Origin: Planctomycetaceae bacterium
GTDB lineage: Bacteria; Planctomycetota; Phycisphaerae; Phycisphaerales; SM1A02
Direction of reading: 5' to 3'
NCBI GenBank assembly: GCA_947490615.1
Contig: CANLHK010000002.1
Coordinates: 186,001 to 250,000, forward strand
Length of the DNA: 64,000 bases
The position numbers and the translations under genes are program-made. The first letter of the stretch is position 1; every line of letters begins with the position of its first letter. A model generated the notes under the pieces. The model worked only from the letters and a program-made list of their open reading frames with translations, was not told the DNA's origin and made no database searches. Below are positions 49,672-61,021 of this stretch, piece after piece.

Positions 49672-51549
49672 ATGCTTCGTCCTACCGCACTCGTCGCCAC
49701 GCTGCTTCTGCTCACCGCTTGCGGAGAGCTTGTTGAGCACATCCCCGACCGACCCAAGCAGGATCGCGCGGCCGCCACGAAGTTTGTCCTCGATGTCGAT
49801 CCGATCATGCGCGGCACTGTGGCCAGTGAGACTGCTGTGGCTGGTCTCTCCCCCGTCGTTGTGCGCGGCTACGGGTTAGTGGTTGGCCTGAAGGAATCTG
49901 GCGGCCGCCTCATGCCTGCAGAAGTCCGCGCAATGATGCTGCAGGAGTTGGCGCGTCACGGCGTGGGCAACCCGGGTACAGGCGTTGACGCGACACCTGA
50001 GTCGATGCTCAATAGCCCCGACACCGCGGTCGTCGTCGTCGAAGGTGTGATCGCTCCTGGCTCGATTCGCGGGACCAAGTTTGACCTTCGCGTGAGTGCG
50101 CTTCCCGGAAGCGATGTCACGAGCCTCGAGGGCGGACGGCTCTACACCACAGAAATGCGGCCTGGTCCGCTGCTGATCGGCTCGAAGCAGGCGCAGATCC
50201 TCGCGCAGGGCAAGGGCAATGTGTTCATCAATCCGTTTGTCGAGGTCGGCGCGACCAATGTCGACGCTGTGAATCGCCTCGTTGGGCGCATTCTCGATGG
50301 CGGCGAAGTGTCGAAGGATCTTCCGCTGAAGTTGCGGTTGGCGACTTCGAGCCACACCCGCGCGCGCACCATCCAGTCGGCGATCTGCTCGACCTTCCCG
50401 CGCGAGCCTCGGCAGAAGCATGAGACTGCGCACGGCGAGAACGCGGATTCGATCGAGATCACTGTGCCTCCGTCCTACGAAGGCCGCTCTGAAGATTTCA
50501 TCGAGCTCGTACGCCATGTTCCGCTTGACACCTCTGCGACCGAAGTCACCGCCATGGCGATTCGCCGCGCGCTGATCGCCAATCCTGGTAGCGCGCGCGA
50601 TGCGATGTGGCGCTTCCGCGCTCTCGGAAAGCGTGCACTCCCCGTCATCCAGGATCTCTACGACTACACCGAGGAAGATCCGCGCATTGCAGCGCTCGAA
50701 GCAGGCGCAGCACTCGATGACGCGCTCGTCGCGGCGCCGCTGGTTTCGATGGCCGCGTCAGGAACCATTGCTAATCGCCTTCGCGCGATCACGCTGCTTG
50801 GAAAGCTTGGCTACAACCCCGATGTCGACATCGGACTGCGACCGCTCCTCAACGATCCCGATCCAGACATTCGCCTCTCGACCTACGAGACTTTGGTGAA
50901 GCGTCAGGATCGCAGCGTGAGCATGCTCGACATCGACGGCAAGTTCGACATCGCGCTGATTCCCAGCACGATCCCCATGATCTACATCGCGCAGAGCGGT
51001 CGTCCGACCATCGCCATCTTTGGCGCTGAAACCGCGGTGTCGAGGCCGCTCACCCATGCCGCCTGGGGCAATCGACTCATGATCAAGGCCGATGCTGGCG
51101 ACTCCGAACTCCAGATCTTCTACCGACCTGATCCAGAGGCACGCGCCGAGATTCAGATCGTGGAGCCGCAGCTTCCTGAGCTCCTTGCCTTCCTTGGCCA
51201 CCAGGTCACCGTTGAGAAGCCCATGCCTGGCATCGGACTTTCCTACGGCGAGACGATCGGTGCCATCCACAGCCTTTGGCGTGCAGGCTTCATCAAGGCC
51301 GACTTCAAGGCTGAACAGGATCGCGTTCTTGCTGCCATCCTGCGAAACCACGACGACGAGGACAAGATCATCCGACCCGAGTTTGATCCCGATCCTGACG
51401 CCGAAGGTCAGCCTGATGGCGTGCTTGGCGGGAATCCGCAGGGCGATGGCTCCTTCGCGGGAGCTTCGACTGGGCCTGGATTGTCGGGCTCGGACGCGCC
51501 CTCTGCAGTTGAAACTTCGCGCCGCGGACGCGATACTGTGCCGCGCTAG
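49672..51549 (+). CDS. FlgI (flagellar P-ring)-like lipoprotein
   Basis: A 625-residue protein with a lipobox, LLLLTAC, Cys at 17. Residues about 64-260 resemble the core of FlgI: VRGYGLVVGLKESGG, VVVEGVIAPGSIRGTKFDLRVSALPGSDVTSLEGGRLYTTEM (the A-x-x-R-x-G-x-x-x-D-V-x-V-S region of P-rings). Residues about 285-400 are helical with HEAT-like features (RDAMWRFRALGKRALPVIQDL, TIANRLRAITLLGKLG, DPDIRLSTYETLVK). The C-terminal part is unassigned and ends in a Gly/Asp/Pro tail. FlgI proper has a Sec signal and no lipid anchor or extra domains, and no flagellar gene is nearby. It may form an envelope ring or collar of another machine (inference). Confidence 0.78.
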   Translation: MLRPTALVATLLLLTACGELVEHIPDRPKQDRAAATKFVLDVDPIMRGTVASETAVAGLSPVVVRGYGLVVGLKESGGRLMPAEVRAMMLQELARHGVGNPGTGVDATPESMLNSPDTAVVVVEGVIAPGSIRGTKFDLRVSALPGSDVTSLEGGRLYTTEMRPGPLLIGSKQAQILAQGKGNVFINPFVEVGATNVDAVNRLVGRILDGGEVSKDLPLKLRLATSSHTRARTIQSAICSTFPREPRQKHETAHGENADSIEITVPPSYEGRSEDFIELVRHVPLDTSATEVTAMAIRRALIANPGSARDAMWRFRALGKRALPVIQDLYDYTEEDPRIAALEAGAALDDALVAAPLVSMAASGTIANRLRAITLLGKLGYNPDVDIGLRPLLNDPDPDIRLSTYETLVKRQDRSVSMLDIDGKFDIALIPSTIPMIYIAQSGRPTIAIFGAETAVSRPLTHAAWGNRLMIKADAGDSELQIFYRPDPEARAEIQIVEPQLPELLAFLGHQVTVEKPMPGIGLSYGETIGAIHSLWRAGFIKADFKAEQDRVLAAILRNHDDEDKIIRPEFDPDPDAEGQPDGVLGGNPQGDGSFAGASTGPGLSGSDAPSAVETSRRGRDTVPR

Positions 51550-51686
51550 GAATGTTGTTGGGCGCGAGACGCAGGCGTGGCCTTTGTTCGGCCCGCTGCA
51601 CAGCCGAAATGGATGACGGTTCGCCCCAACGCGCGCCGACAGCAAGTGCGCCCTGTGCGCGCGAATGACACGGAGGTCATAGAACG

Positions 51687-54600
51687 ATGCGGCTCGCCAA
51701 GCTGGTACTCAGCGGATTCAAAAGTTTTGCCGACCCCACCGAGTTCCGCTTCGATGCGCCGATCACGGGCATCGTCGGACCCAACGGTTGCGGCAAGAGC
51801 AATGTCGTCGACGCCATCAAGTGGGTGCTCGGTGAGCGCAGCGCCAAGAGTTTGCGCGGCGGCGCGATGCTCGATGTCATCTTTGCTGGATCTGCGGCAC
51901 GCAAGCCTGCGGGCATGGCGAGCGTCACACTCTCGTTTGAGAATCCTCGGCTCGCCGTCGCGATTGATCGCGGCGAAGACGACACGCCGCTCTTGGACAA
52001 CGAACTTGATCCTGAGACGGGTGAGCCTATCGAGCGCGTGATTGATCGCCGCGCCGTGCGACATCGCAGGCTCCCCATCGACTCGGATGTCGTTGAGGTC
52101 ACCCGCCGCCTGACCAGTGACGCCAAGAGCGATTACCTCATCAACGGCCGCAAGGTCCGCCTCAAGGACATCCGCGATCTGTTTCTCGACACGGGTATCG
52201 GCAACGACGCCTACTCGATCATCGAGCAAGGCAAAGTCGATGCGATGCTCACCGCCAACCCGATTGAGCGTCGCTCGATTCTAGAAGAAGCCGCTGGCGT
52301 GGCCCGCTTTCGCGTTCGCAAGATCGAAGCCGCGCGCAAGCTCGAAGGCGCCGAGCGCAACCTCGTCACGACTCGAGAACAGCTCGCGGGCACCGAGCGC
52401 CGCTTGCGCATCGTGCGCAGCCAAGCCGAGAAGGCGCGACGCTTTCAGGAACTCGAAGTCCGCCGCCGCGCGCTGCGCCGCTCGCTCTCACTCGATCTCT
52501 TCCACGAGATCGAAGAGCGACTCATGGGACTCACGAGTGAGATGGCCATCCTCGAAGAAGAGAAGATCATTCTGATCGCGGCGCTCGCGTCGGCGGAAGA
52601 TGCCAAGCAAGACGCTGAGATCGCTCGTCACGCCATCGTGACGGAACAGCATCGACTTGAACAACGCCGCCTTGAACTCGCGGGAGCTGAGACGCAAGCG
52701 CGCCAGCGCGCCGAGTTTGCCCAGCGCTCGCTCGTCGAGGCCCAAGGCGCGCTCGAAACTGAGCGCGGACAGCTCGCAGCGCTGAACGCAGAAGGCGCGA
52801 CACTCAGCGATGAACTCGTCGTTGCCAAGAGCGCGCTCGACGCTGCGCACACTGAATCCACCGAAGTTGAGCAAGCGACAATCCGGCACAGTGAGCTTCG
52901 GCAGAAGGCGCAGCAAGCAGCGTTTGACGCGCAGCGCGCTGCCGATGTTTTGGGCGAACAAGCCGCACGCCTTGAGCGCGAACGCTCGCTGCAGGCGCAG
53001 CGACTTGCAGGTATCGAGAGCCGTTCGCGATCGCTTGCCGATGAGCTCCACCGTCTCGACGCGCGCATTGAACCCTTCGCGCGTGAAATCGACGCGCTGC
53101 GCGCCACGCGCCTGCAGCATGTTGTGCGTGGACTCGTCGCCACCGATGAGATCACCCGCATTCAGCGGCAGCTCGACGAGCGCACTTCTGCAGCAAGCAC
53201 GCTGACGGACTCGCAGTCGCTGCTTGCCCGCACGCTGGCCAAGGTGCGTGATGAGAAGACCGCCGTCGAAAGCCGCCGCCGCGTGCTCGACGAGATGGGC
53301 CGCGCCCACGAAGGACTCGGTTCTGGTGTGCGCGCTGTTCTGGCTGACCGTACGAAGTTTGCGTCGGTCCTTGGTGTGCTCGCGGACCTCATCGACACCG
53401 ACCGCGCCGACGCCGACGCGGTTGAGGCGGCGCTGGGCGATCTCCTTGAACTCGTCGTCGTCGACGATCCAACGGTGCTCGCGAGTCACGCCAACGCTGC
53501 GCTCTCGCTGCGCGTGCGTGTGGCGTTTGCTTCGAACGCGACGATGCTTCCCTCGAAGGCTGGTGTCATCGCGGGGAGTGCCGCAGCCACACCGCCATCT
53601 GTTCCTGGCGCGACGCCACTCCTTGAACTGGTGCGCGTCGATGCGCGCGTGCGCGCGCTCTCGGAACGGCTCCTTGCTGGAACCTTTGTCGTCGAAACCA
53701 TCGATCGGGCGGTCGAACTCGCCCGCGGCGAACTCGCTGGCTACCGCATCGCCACGCGGACAGGCGGACTCGTGGATGAGCGCGGTCGCGTCATCGCCAA
53801 CGCTTCGGCACGCGCTGACGCAGCCGCTGGCGGCTTCCTTGCCCGTCGCGCCGAGCACACTGAGCTCGTCACGCGCTGCAACGAGCTCTCCACCGATGTC
53901 GCGGTGCTGGAAGAAGAGTCGCTGCGCCTTGAAGTCGAATCGAAAGCTGCGCAGGAGTCTGCGCGAACTGCCAACCAATCACTCGCTGAGGCTCGTCGCA
54001 ACGCACTCGACGCCACGCACCAGTGCGAGCGCACCGAGCAGCTCATGCGCCAGATTGAGCGTCAGCGCGAAAGTGCGTCCGCAGAGCGCGGACACCTCGT
54101 CGATCGACACGCCAACAGCGAACTCGAAGCCCGATCGGTCGAGACCCGCCTGACCGCGATCACCGAAGAAGCGGCTTCTGCGAGCGCTCGCCGCGAGCAG
54201 TCCCGCACTGAACTTGAGCAAGCCAAGACGATCGCTGCGGAAGCAGGCGAAGCACAATCGGCCGCTCGCGTGCGCGCCGCCGAAGCGCAAGCAGCGTTTG
54301 AAGCCGCCAAGCGCGAGGTGCGCCACCTTGAAAGCCGCGTGGGTGAGATTGCTCGGCAGGATGCGGCGCTCCAAGAAAGTACCCGCCGACGCGTTGGTGC
54401 TATCGAACGCGCAGAAGCCATGCTCGAAGAAAGCAGCGTCGAACTCGCCGAAGCATCGACGGGATTGGCTGGACTCGCTGGCGAGTTCGCGTCGATGGCG
54501 GGAACGCTCGCTTGCGCGCAGAGTGCCGTTGAGCAAGTCTCACGCCGCGTCGACGCCGCACGCACTGAAGCCACGCGCGTCGAACGCAACGCACACGCGG

Positions 54601-55604
54601 TTGAGCTCTCTCGGCGCGAGCTTGAGGTTCGTCGCGAAGGACTTGAAGAGCAGACGCTCTCCGAGGCCGAGTTGGATTTGCGCGCGTCGTACGCCGAGTA
54701 TCTTGAAGAGCGCGCGGCGCAGGAGTTCACGGCGATTGATCGCGAACCAGCCCAGCGCGAGGTCGACGAGCTCAAGGAGCTCATCCGCAAGCTTGGCAAT
54801 GTGAACCTTGACGCCATCGACGAGCTCACGCAGCTCGAGGTTCGAAACGACGAGCTCATCCGACAGCTCGGCGACATCGACAGCGCCAAGACCAGCCTCG
54901 AAGCACTCGTCAAGGAGCTCGACGACGCAAGCCGCACGCGCTTCCAAGAGACCTTCGAGCGCGTGCGCGAGACCTTCGCGGGCCAGACGGGCATGTTCCG
55001 CCGCCTCTTCGGCGGCGGCAGCGCGGACATCTATCTGCTTCCGATGGAGAACGGCGAAATCGATTGGCTCGAGTCGGGCGTCGAGATCCGCGCCAAGCCG
55101 CCAGGGAAGGAGCCGCGCGTCATCAGCCAACTCTCAGGTGGCGAGAAGACCATGACCGCTGTGGCGCTTCTCATGGCGATCTTCCAGAGCAAGCCCTCGC
55201 CCTTCTGCATCCTCGACGAGGTTGACGCTGCGCTCGACGAGTCGAATGTCGAACGGTTCTGCCACGCGCTCGAGCCGTTCCTTGATGTCTCGCACTTCAT
55301 CGTCATCACTCACCACAAGCGCACCATGCAGGCCTGCCACCAGCTCTACGGCGTCACCATGCCTGAGCGCGGCGTGAGCCGACGGGTCGCTGTGAAGTTT
55401 GATGAGGTGGGCGCTGATGGGCGACTGGCCAAGGCCGCTGCAGAGCGCGCTGTGGTTGAGGCGCAGATGGACGAACCGACCGACGCTCCAACTCGATCGA
55501 CGGTGTCTGTGCTGGCTGAGGTCGAGATCGAGATCATCGCCACGACGCCCGCGCTCCCCGAGAAGTCACCAAGCAACGCACTCGCGCAAGCTTGGGGCAA
55601 CTAA
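51687..55604 (+). CDS. smc: Chromosome segregation protein SMC
   Basis: A 1305-residue SMC ATPase, longer than the usual 1180. The N-terminal head has [12 protein letters not shown] and Walker [10 protein letters not shown] (about 31-39). Two long coiled-coils flank a hinge near residues 520-680. The C-terminal head has the ABC signature [15 protein letters not shown] and Walker [16 protein letters not shown], then [13 protein letters not shown] with ScpAB compacts and aligns sister chromosomes; scpA and scpB are not here. A strong GGAGGT stands 9 nt before the ATG, one of the few clear Shine-Dalgarno sites in the window. A polar tail of about 70 residues follows the head. Confidence 0.96.
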   Translation: MRLAKLVLSGFKSFADPTEFRFDAPITGIVGPNGCGKSNVVDAIKWVLGERSAKSLRGGAMLDVIFAGSAARKPAGMASVTLSFENPRLAVAIDRGEDDTPLLDNELDPETGEPIERVIDRRAVRHRRLPIDSDVVEVTRRLTSDAKSDYLINGRKVRLKDIRDLFLDTGIGNDAYSIIEQGKVDAMLTANPIERRSILEEAAGVARFRVRKIEAARKLEGAERNLVTTREQLAGTERRLRIVRSQAEKARRFQELEVRRRALRRSLSLDLFHEIEERLMGLTSEMAILEEEKIILIAALASAEDAKQDAEIARHAIVTEQHRLEQRRLELAGAETQARQRAEFAQRSLVEAQGALETERGQLAALNAEGATLSDELVVAKSALDAAHTESTEVEQATIRHSELRQKAQQAAFDAQRAADVLGEQAARLERERSLQAQRLAGIESRSRSLADELHRLDARIEPFAREIDALRATRLQHVVRGLVATDEITRIQRQLDERTSAASTLTDSQSLLARTLAKVRDEKTAVESRRRVLDEMGRAHEGLGSGVRAVLADRTKFASVLGVLADLIDTDRADADAVEAALGDLLELVVVDDPTVLASHANAALSLRVRVAFASNATMLPSKAGVIAGSAAATPPSVPGATPLLELVRVDARVRALSERLLAGTFVVETIDRAVELARGELAGYRIATRTGGLVDERGRVIANASARADAAAGGFLARRAEHTELVTRCNELSTDVAVLEEESLRLEVESKAAQESARTANQSLAEARRNALDATHQCERTEQLMRQIERQRESASAERGHLVDRHANSELEARSVETRLTAITEEAASASARREQSRTELEQAKTIAAEAGEAQSAARVRAAEAQAAFEAAKREVRHLESRVGEIARQDAALQESTRRRVGAIERAEAMLEESSVELAEASTGLAGLAGEFASMAGTLACAQSAVEQVSRRVDAARTEATRVERNAHAVELSRRELEVRREGLEEQTLSEAELDLRASYAEYLEERAAQEFTAIDREPAQREVDELKELIRKLGNVNLDAIDELTQLEVRNDELIRQLGDIDSAKTSLEALVKELDDASRTRFQETFERVRETFAGQTGMFRRLFGGGSADIYLLPMENGEIDWLESGVEIRAKPPGKEPRVISQLSGGEKTMTAVALLMAIFQSKPSPFCILDEVDAALDESNVERFCHALEPFLDVSHFIVITHHKRTMQACHQLYGVTMPERGVSRRVAVKFDEVGADGRLAKAAAERAVVEAQMDEPTDAPTRSTVSVLAEVEIEIIATTPALPEKSPSNALAQAWGN

Positions 55605-55708
55605 GACGCTGGTGTGTGAGGTCCCGACCTTGCGATGACGCGCGCAATGCCGCGTGCTAGGGCGCGCGCGAAATGGCGCGCCTGCATCACGGCTGCATCA
55701 TGCCAGCA

Positions 55709-58700
55709 TCACGGGCACTTCTGGAAGTAGACGATCTTGGGCTGGTCGCTTGGCGAGTTGCAGTTGCTGCGATCAACGCACATGACATACCGCGAGTCAT
55801 CGACGATGAGCTCACGGTTCGTGCCATCCCATTGACCGTTCACATCGTTCTGCTTGACCTGTCGCACCTTCAGATAGACGGTAAAGACATCGCTGCGCGT
55901 GGTGACGAGGTTGCTGATGCCCTTGACGAGAAGCGCCATGTCTTCGGCGTCACCAAGCGGCTCATCGAGTTGCTTGAAGGGGATCACTGGATCTGGATCA
56001 GGCGTGATCGCAGCAAAGATGTCAGCGGGCAATTGCCGCGGACGACCGTTGGTGCGATCAGTCGACCAGGAGTAACCAATCGGGAAGTCGCCGAAGCCGC
56101 CTTGCGCGAGGTCTGCGTATGGATCGAATCCGAGCCAGCGCGAACCGTAGCTCGCTTGCAGGCCTGGCGAAACCGCGCCGCTTTGCGCGTAGTCAGGCAG
56201 GCGATTCAGGAGCAAGAGCTCGCCAATCGAGGCAAATCCGCGCTCGCCGCGCATTGCCGGGAAGAAGCGTGGCATGTTGGCGGGAAGCGTCGAGCCCACG
56301 CCACTTGAAGTGATCTGCGTCGGGGTCAATCCACGATCGGCGTAGGTTGGCAGCAGCGCCGTGTTGAACGGAGTCGGTGCCCCGTAAAGACCACGATCGC
56401 GGTACGAACGGATCGCGTCCACGAAGTGCGAGTACGGCGCGCTCCCTGAGGCGGTCTTACTCGTTCTCGTCAGCATCGGCAGCGCCTGCATGACCTCAGG
56501 CAACGCGGTGTTGATGTTGATGAGTCCAGTGGTCTTGGTTCCACGGAAGCCACCCGAGAGCGCAAAGGTGCGCTCCTCGGCGCGCGCGGTGTCGAACAAA
56601 TCGTTGGGTGCACCGCTGACATTGCGATCAAAGGTGCTGCGTCCTGGACCATCGATGGTGAGACCATCGAGGAATCCAATACCCATCGGCAGCGCCGCGC
56701 GCCACGGCTGATGTCCACCAGCGGGCGCTGGCGGTGTGGTCGACGAGGTTGGATCAAATCGACCGCCGAGGACTGCGGTGCCGAGGTCGTTCACGCCGAG
56801 TTCGCCAGGCGCACGGATGCGCAGACGGTTCACCATGATGCCTTCACCTGGATAGAAGTCGCTGTCGACATCGTCGTCGAGCATCGTCTCGCTGAAGGTG
56901 CGCACGGTGTTGGGATTGCCGCCCCAATTCTCGAAGACATGACCCCAGAGGAAGACATCGAGGACTTCACCGATCTGCTCGAAGTCCTGATCGCGTTGCG
57001 TCATCTGGAAGGGGATGTTGGCGGTGGTGATCTGCTTGAAGCGCAGCCAATCGCTTGGCTGGCAACCCTTGTTGCCGATCATCCACTCGAACTGCGAGCC
57101 GTTGAGCTCCGCGATGCCGTGGCAATCCTGCTCGTAGACATCGCCAGGAACTGCCGTGAGACCCATCTTGGGCAAGAACGGCATCGGTGCAGCGCCGAGC
57201 GCGCAGAGCACTTCGGTTCCACCAGGTGAGGTCACCACGAGGTTGCTGAAGAAGACTGGCTTGCCGCGCAAGGCACGACCGAACATGTCGGTGAAGGTGA
57301 TCGAAACCCAGCGGTTCTGCCCCGCAGGATCGCCATCGGGATCCATGCCGACCTTCCAGCAGTCACCCTTGAATCCTGAAGCGCCCGTGAGACGCGCGCC
57401 ATTGTTGGTCACGCCTTCCCAGAGTCGCTCCGCGCGCACAGGTTCCGTCGCCATGCTGAAGGCGTAGCGCGGTGAGCGCTCGACGGCCATGATCTTCTTG
57501 TTGGCGATGAGGACGGTGGGATCATCCCAGCTGTCGACATCCCACGCCCAGATGCGGCTCGAGCGGCACCAGGTCATGAAGTAGTCGTTGTCGCGAATCA
57601 CAATGCCCGCGACATAGCGCCGCGAGGGATTCGGATCCCACTTGTACTCCTGCTCAGGCGGAATGAACTGCGGATCGGTGAAGAGGCGGTTCATGCCCTC
57701 ATTGAACTTCACGCCAGGGCCCGTCTCTTCGTTGTCGAAGCGATCGACCACGACTTGGATCGGTCCACCACCAACACCCGCGGGCGGCGTGATGTTGCGA
57801 AGGATCTGCACGGGCTGCTGCGTCGTCAAGGTGTAGCGCGCGTTGGCTGCAGCGGGCTCGCCAGGAGCGTTCACATCGTTGACATCCCAACTTGTCGTCG
57901 CGTCAAAGACCAGCGTGCGATCGAGTGGATCGACAGGGTCCGTTGGATCCGTCAGCGTTCCCTGCGAGTCGTAGAGCGTCGCGTACTCAATCACGCCGTC
58001 GCCGTCGACATCGTTGGGCTGCAGGACCGTGCCCTGCATCTCGCCCTTCTCAACATCAAAGAAGTCGAGCACGGCGGTGCGGAATTGACCCGCGGTGTAC
58101 GCGCCCACAGCGCCCGACTCGACCGCATAGACGATCGCGGTGCTGGGTTTACCGAGTGACGCAGGCGGCAGCGTTGGATTGGGTCCGTAGCCCGCCGCGA
58201 TGCTGCCCGCGGTGAAGTTGAAGGTCTTGCCGTAGAACTCGAGTCGGAACTCACCGAGAGCCAAGGGCGTGTCGTAGGGATTGGCGATCTGCACAGCGAT
58301 GATGATCGTCGGCTTACTCTTACTGTCGACGAAGTTCTCTCCGCCGTCATCGACGCCGTTCTGGCCATCAGGCAGACTCTGCGTCGCGGGAACCAACGGA
58401 CCGCTGGTGATCTGACTGTTCCACGCGCTCTCATCGAAGTCGGTCTTGGGATAGACCAAACCGCAGAAGACTTCCATGATGAAGGGCTGCTTCTCCATGC
58501 CGAGGTAGAAGCGGCTCTGGATGTAGGGATCCTGCACCGCATCCGAGGTCGGCGGCAAGAAGCCCGCTGGATCGATGACGGGAGGCATCGGGTAGAGCGG
58601 ACGATCGACCGCCACGCCCGTGGTGCCGATGGTGACGGCCTCATCACTCGCGCAATCGAGGTTGGCGGTGTAGCTGGCGATCATGCTGCGCGTGCGTCGG

Positions 58701-60955
58701 AAATCCGATTGCCGCGTGCCGTAGTAGGACTGGTAGGTCGTGGCGCCCGTGCTGTCGGTGCCGGTGGCGGTCAGCGTGCGCTCAAGAAGCCGCGTGAGAT
58801 CGTGGCGCCATTGGAAGGCAGCAAACGCATTGCGCTGCTGCGCGGGCGCGCCGTTGATCACATAGATCGGCTCGCGAAGATCGACCTTGAACTTCTGACG
58901 CTCCCACTCACCGCGGTTGGCGGTCTGGAAGGCGCCGTAGTTTGGATCGGAGGCCAGCGGCACATTGCCGCCAGCGTTCATGTAGTTGAAGGACTCTTCG
59001 TAGTAGGGAGTCGTCCACAGCGCAGGCGGCGCGTAGTCGTTGCGCGCGCCGCTGTAGAGCGTGAACTTGCGGCGGCTGTCGACGAGGAGCTGCCGCGCAT
59101 CAAGCTGATCGAGGTACTCGTCGGACTCTTCGCGTTGCACGGAGGAACGGAGGAACTGGAAGTTGTTCGCCGTGTCGCCGTCGCGTGCGGGGCTAAAGAG
59201 ATTGATCGCCTGCTCAAAGCGCGAGAGTGCGCCTGGATAGTTGTTGCCGTGGAAGGCGCGCAACTCAAACTCGTCGGCTGCGTCAAACGGCGTCAGACCA
59301 AAGCGTGGCTGTTCAGGATCACCACCGACGATCTTGAACCACGCGAGACGCTCAGCGGCGCTTTCAAACGCAGCGCGCGGAAGGGCGGGGTCGAGTGAGT
59401 TGTCGACGAGCGAGAGGCCTTGGCCAGGTGCGCCAGGATCGGTTCCGCCCGTTGGCGTGCGAATGCCCACGGCTTGAAGGAAGGAGACGGGCTCCTTGAA
59501 CGGTGCAGCGTCACCGAAGCGCGCGCGATCGAAGCGTGGAATGCCGCTCGGGAACGACATCGCAGGAAGACCAGTCCAGTAGGTCGGCAAGGGCGAGCGA
59601 TTCGCTGGGCCAGCCAGAACACCCGTCGGATTCGTCGATGGCTGATTGACGGGTCCATCAAGGAACCCAACCGTCGAACCATTGGTGTTGATCGGCTGGA
59701 ACTCTGCGGCACTGGTGACCAGCGCGAGGTCCGATGGCGTCGCGCCGCCAGTATTGTCGAAGGAAAACTTCGTGGCGACATTCGCGTTCAGGAGCGCTGA
59801 GTTGTCGACGACTGAGACGCCGACGATGGTTCGAATCGATCGTTCGGTACCGACAGGTGCGAGGAACCAGAAGCTGTCGGTGAAGCCATCGCCATCGGTG
59901 TCGGCAAAGGTGCGCGAGACGATGTTGCGATCGGTTCCGTAGCGGAACTCATCGGTCGGCTTGCCGAGGTCGCGAAGGCGGAAGAAGTTTGGCAGCGCAG
60001 CCGTGGGATCGAGATAGACACTCTGGTAGTTCTCAAACCACGCGCGTCGTCGGGTGATGAACTCCTGACCGTTGGCGATTCCTGCAGGAAAGACGCCAGG
60101 CAACCACTGCTCGTAGGGCATCGCGACGGCGTAGGGAGCCGCGCCGTTTTCGTTGAGGTTGTCGATGGCACCAAACGCATTGTCGGTCGCCGCGCCGATC
60201 ACATTGGTGATGTCTGCGATGTCATCGATGACGCGCCAACCGTTGTTCGCAGTCGGCAGCCAAGTGAGGTGCGACCAGTGCGAGAAGGTGAAGAGATCAG
60301 GAACGCCATCACCACTCTGGTCGATGCCGACGCGCTCGGGTTCGGTCGAGCGCAGCCAGCGCGAGTCGCCCATGCCCGGAGTGCCGTAGGGATTCGCGTC
60401 AGCGAGCGCGAGGCCGTTGAAGTCGACGACTTGCCCGTTGGGCGAGCCCGCACCGAACGGCCACGGGCTGTTGTTGCCGAAGAAGTCAGGCCAGTTGGTC
60501 CACGGCTTCACTTCGTAGGGCGCGTAGTTGTAGCCGTACTCAGGAAAACCATCGCCGGCGATCGGGTTGGTCAGGCTCTGTACTGGAAACACATCGCGAT
60601 CAATCGAGTAGCGCTGTGCGTCAATCGGTGGACTCAAACGCGGCCACGAAGCGCTGGCAATGATGACGGGCGGCGTGACGGTGTTGTCGGTTCGGGCAAA
60701 GGGATCGTTGGTATCGACAGGTTTCGCGAAGAGCGCGCTGGCGATTTCTTGCGCGACATTCACCCCAACGCTCTCACCACGACCATCGCGGCCTGCTGCG
60801 GCCTGTTGCGCTGCGGAAGTCTGACGCACCGCGCGGGTGCGGCTCACGAACGCGGTGGCGATGATGACGAGCAACACCAGAATCGCGGTCACGAGAACAA
60901 TCGTGTTGCCGCGGCGCGCGCGAGGGGTGCTCAGAGTGGTCTGGATCGCTTGCAT
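55709..60955 (-). CDS. Giant GspK-like minor pseudopilin protein
   Basis: A 1748-residue protein with a prepilin-like N-terminus: basic residues, RRGN, then a helix (TIVLVTAILVLLVIIATAFV, about 18-37) and RTRAVRQTSAAQQ. As in GspK the Glu at position +5 of other pilins is absent. Near residue 1480 it has INTALPEVMQALP, the asparagine-Ile/Leu-Asn-Thr-Ala motif of the GspK helix-hairpin-helix domain. Between them lie over 1300 residues of large, Asp/Asn/Pro/Trp-rich exported sequence without a family I know. GspK is about 330 residues, so this is five times larger. The ATG at 60955 fits the leader. It ends a minus-strand run with two further pseudopilin-like genes. It may cap a type II secretion-like pseudopilus. 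Confidence 0.78.
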   Translation of the reverse strand: MQAIQTTLSTPRARRGNTIVLVTAILVLLVIIATAFVSRTRAVRQTSAAQQAAAGRDGRGESVGVNVAQEIASALFAKPVDTNDPFARTDNTVTPPVIIASASWPRLSPPIDAQRYSIDRDVFPVQSLTNPIAGDGFPEYGYNYAPYEVKPWTNWPDFFGNNSPWPFGAGSPNGQVVDFNGLALADANPYGTPGMGDSRWLRSTEPERVGIDQSGDGVPDLFTFSHWSHLTWLPTANNGWRVIDDIADITNVIGAATDNAFGAIDNLNENGAAPYAVAMPYEQWLPGVFPAGIANGQEFITRRRAWFENYQSVYLDPTAALPNFFRLRDLGKPTDEFRYGTDRNIVSRTFADTDGDGFTDSFWFLAPVGTERSIRTIVGVSVVDNSALLNANVATKFSFDNTGGATPSDLALVTSAAEFQPINTNGSTVGFLDGPVNQPSTNPTGVLAGPANRSPLPTYWTGLPAMSFPSGIPRFDRARFGDAAPFKEPVSFLQAVGIRTPTGGTDPGAPGQGLSLVDNSLDPALPRAAFESAAERLAWFKIVGGDPEQPRFGLTPFDAADEFELRAFHGNNYPGALSRFEQAINLFSPARDGDTANNFQFLRSSVQREESDEYLDQLDARQLLVDSRRKFTLYSGARNDYAPPALWTTPYYEESFNYMNAGGNVPLASDPNYGAFQTANRGEWERQKFKVDLREPIYVINGAPAQQRNAFAAFQWRHDLTRLLERTLTATGTDSTGATTYQSYYGTRQSDFRRTRSMIASYTANLDCASDEAVTIGTTGVAVDRPLYPMPPVIDPAGFLPPTSDAVQDPYIQSRFYLGMEKQPFIMEVFCGLVYPKTDFDESAWNSQITSGPLVPATQSLPDGQNGVDDGGENFVDSKSKPTIIIAVQIANPYDTPLALGEFRLEFYGKTFNFTAGSIAAGYGPNPTLPPASLGKPSTAIVYAVESGAVGAYTAGQFRTAVLDFFDVEKGEMQGTVLQPNDVDGDGVIEYATLYDSQGTLTDPTDPVDPLDRTLVFDATTSWDVNDVNAPGEPAAANARYTLTTQQPVQILRNITPPAGVGGGPIQVVVDRFDNEETGPGVKFNEGMNRLFTDPQFIPPEQEYKWDPNPSRRYVAGIVIRDNDYFMTWCRSSRIWAWDVDSWDDPTVLIANKKIMAVERSPRYAFSMATEPVRAERLWEGVTNNGARLTGASGFKGDCWKVGMDPDGDPAGQNRWVSITFTDMFGRALRGKPVFFSNLVVTSPGGTEVLCALGAAPMPFLPKMGLTAVPGDVYEQDCHGIAELNGSQFEWMIGNKGCQPSDWLRFKQITTANIPFQMTQRDQDFEQIGEVLDVFLWGHVFENWGGNPNTVRTFSETMLDDDVDSDFYPGEGIMVNRLRIRAPGELGVNDLGTAVLGGRFDPTSSTTPPAPAGGHQPWRAALPMGIGFLDGLTIDGPGRSTFDRNVSGAPNDLFDTARAEERTFALSGGFRGTKTTGLININTALPEVMQALPMLTRTSKTASGSAPYSHFVDAIRSYRDRGLYGAPTPFNTALLPTYADRGLTPTQITSSGVGSTLPANMPRFFPAMRGERGFASIGELLLLNRLPDYAQSGAVSPGLQASYGSRWLGFDPYADLAQGGFGDFPIGYSWSTDRTNGRPRQLPADIFAAITPDPDPVIPFKQLDEPLGDAEDMALLVKGISNLVTTRSDVFTVYLKVRQVKQNDVNGQWDGTNRELIVDDSRYVMCVDRSNCNSPSDQPKIVYFQKCP

Positions 60956-61021
60956 GGTGGAACGCCTTCTACACAAGAACGGACGATGGCTTCTTCGATC
61001 ACTGACGCGCAGGAGGCGCGC

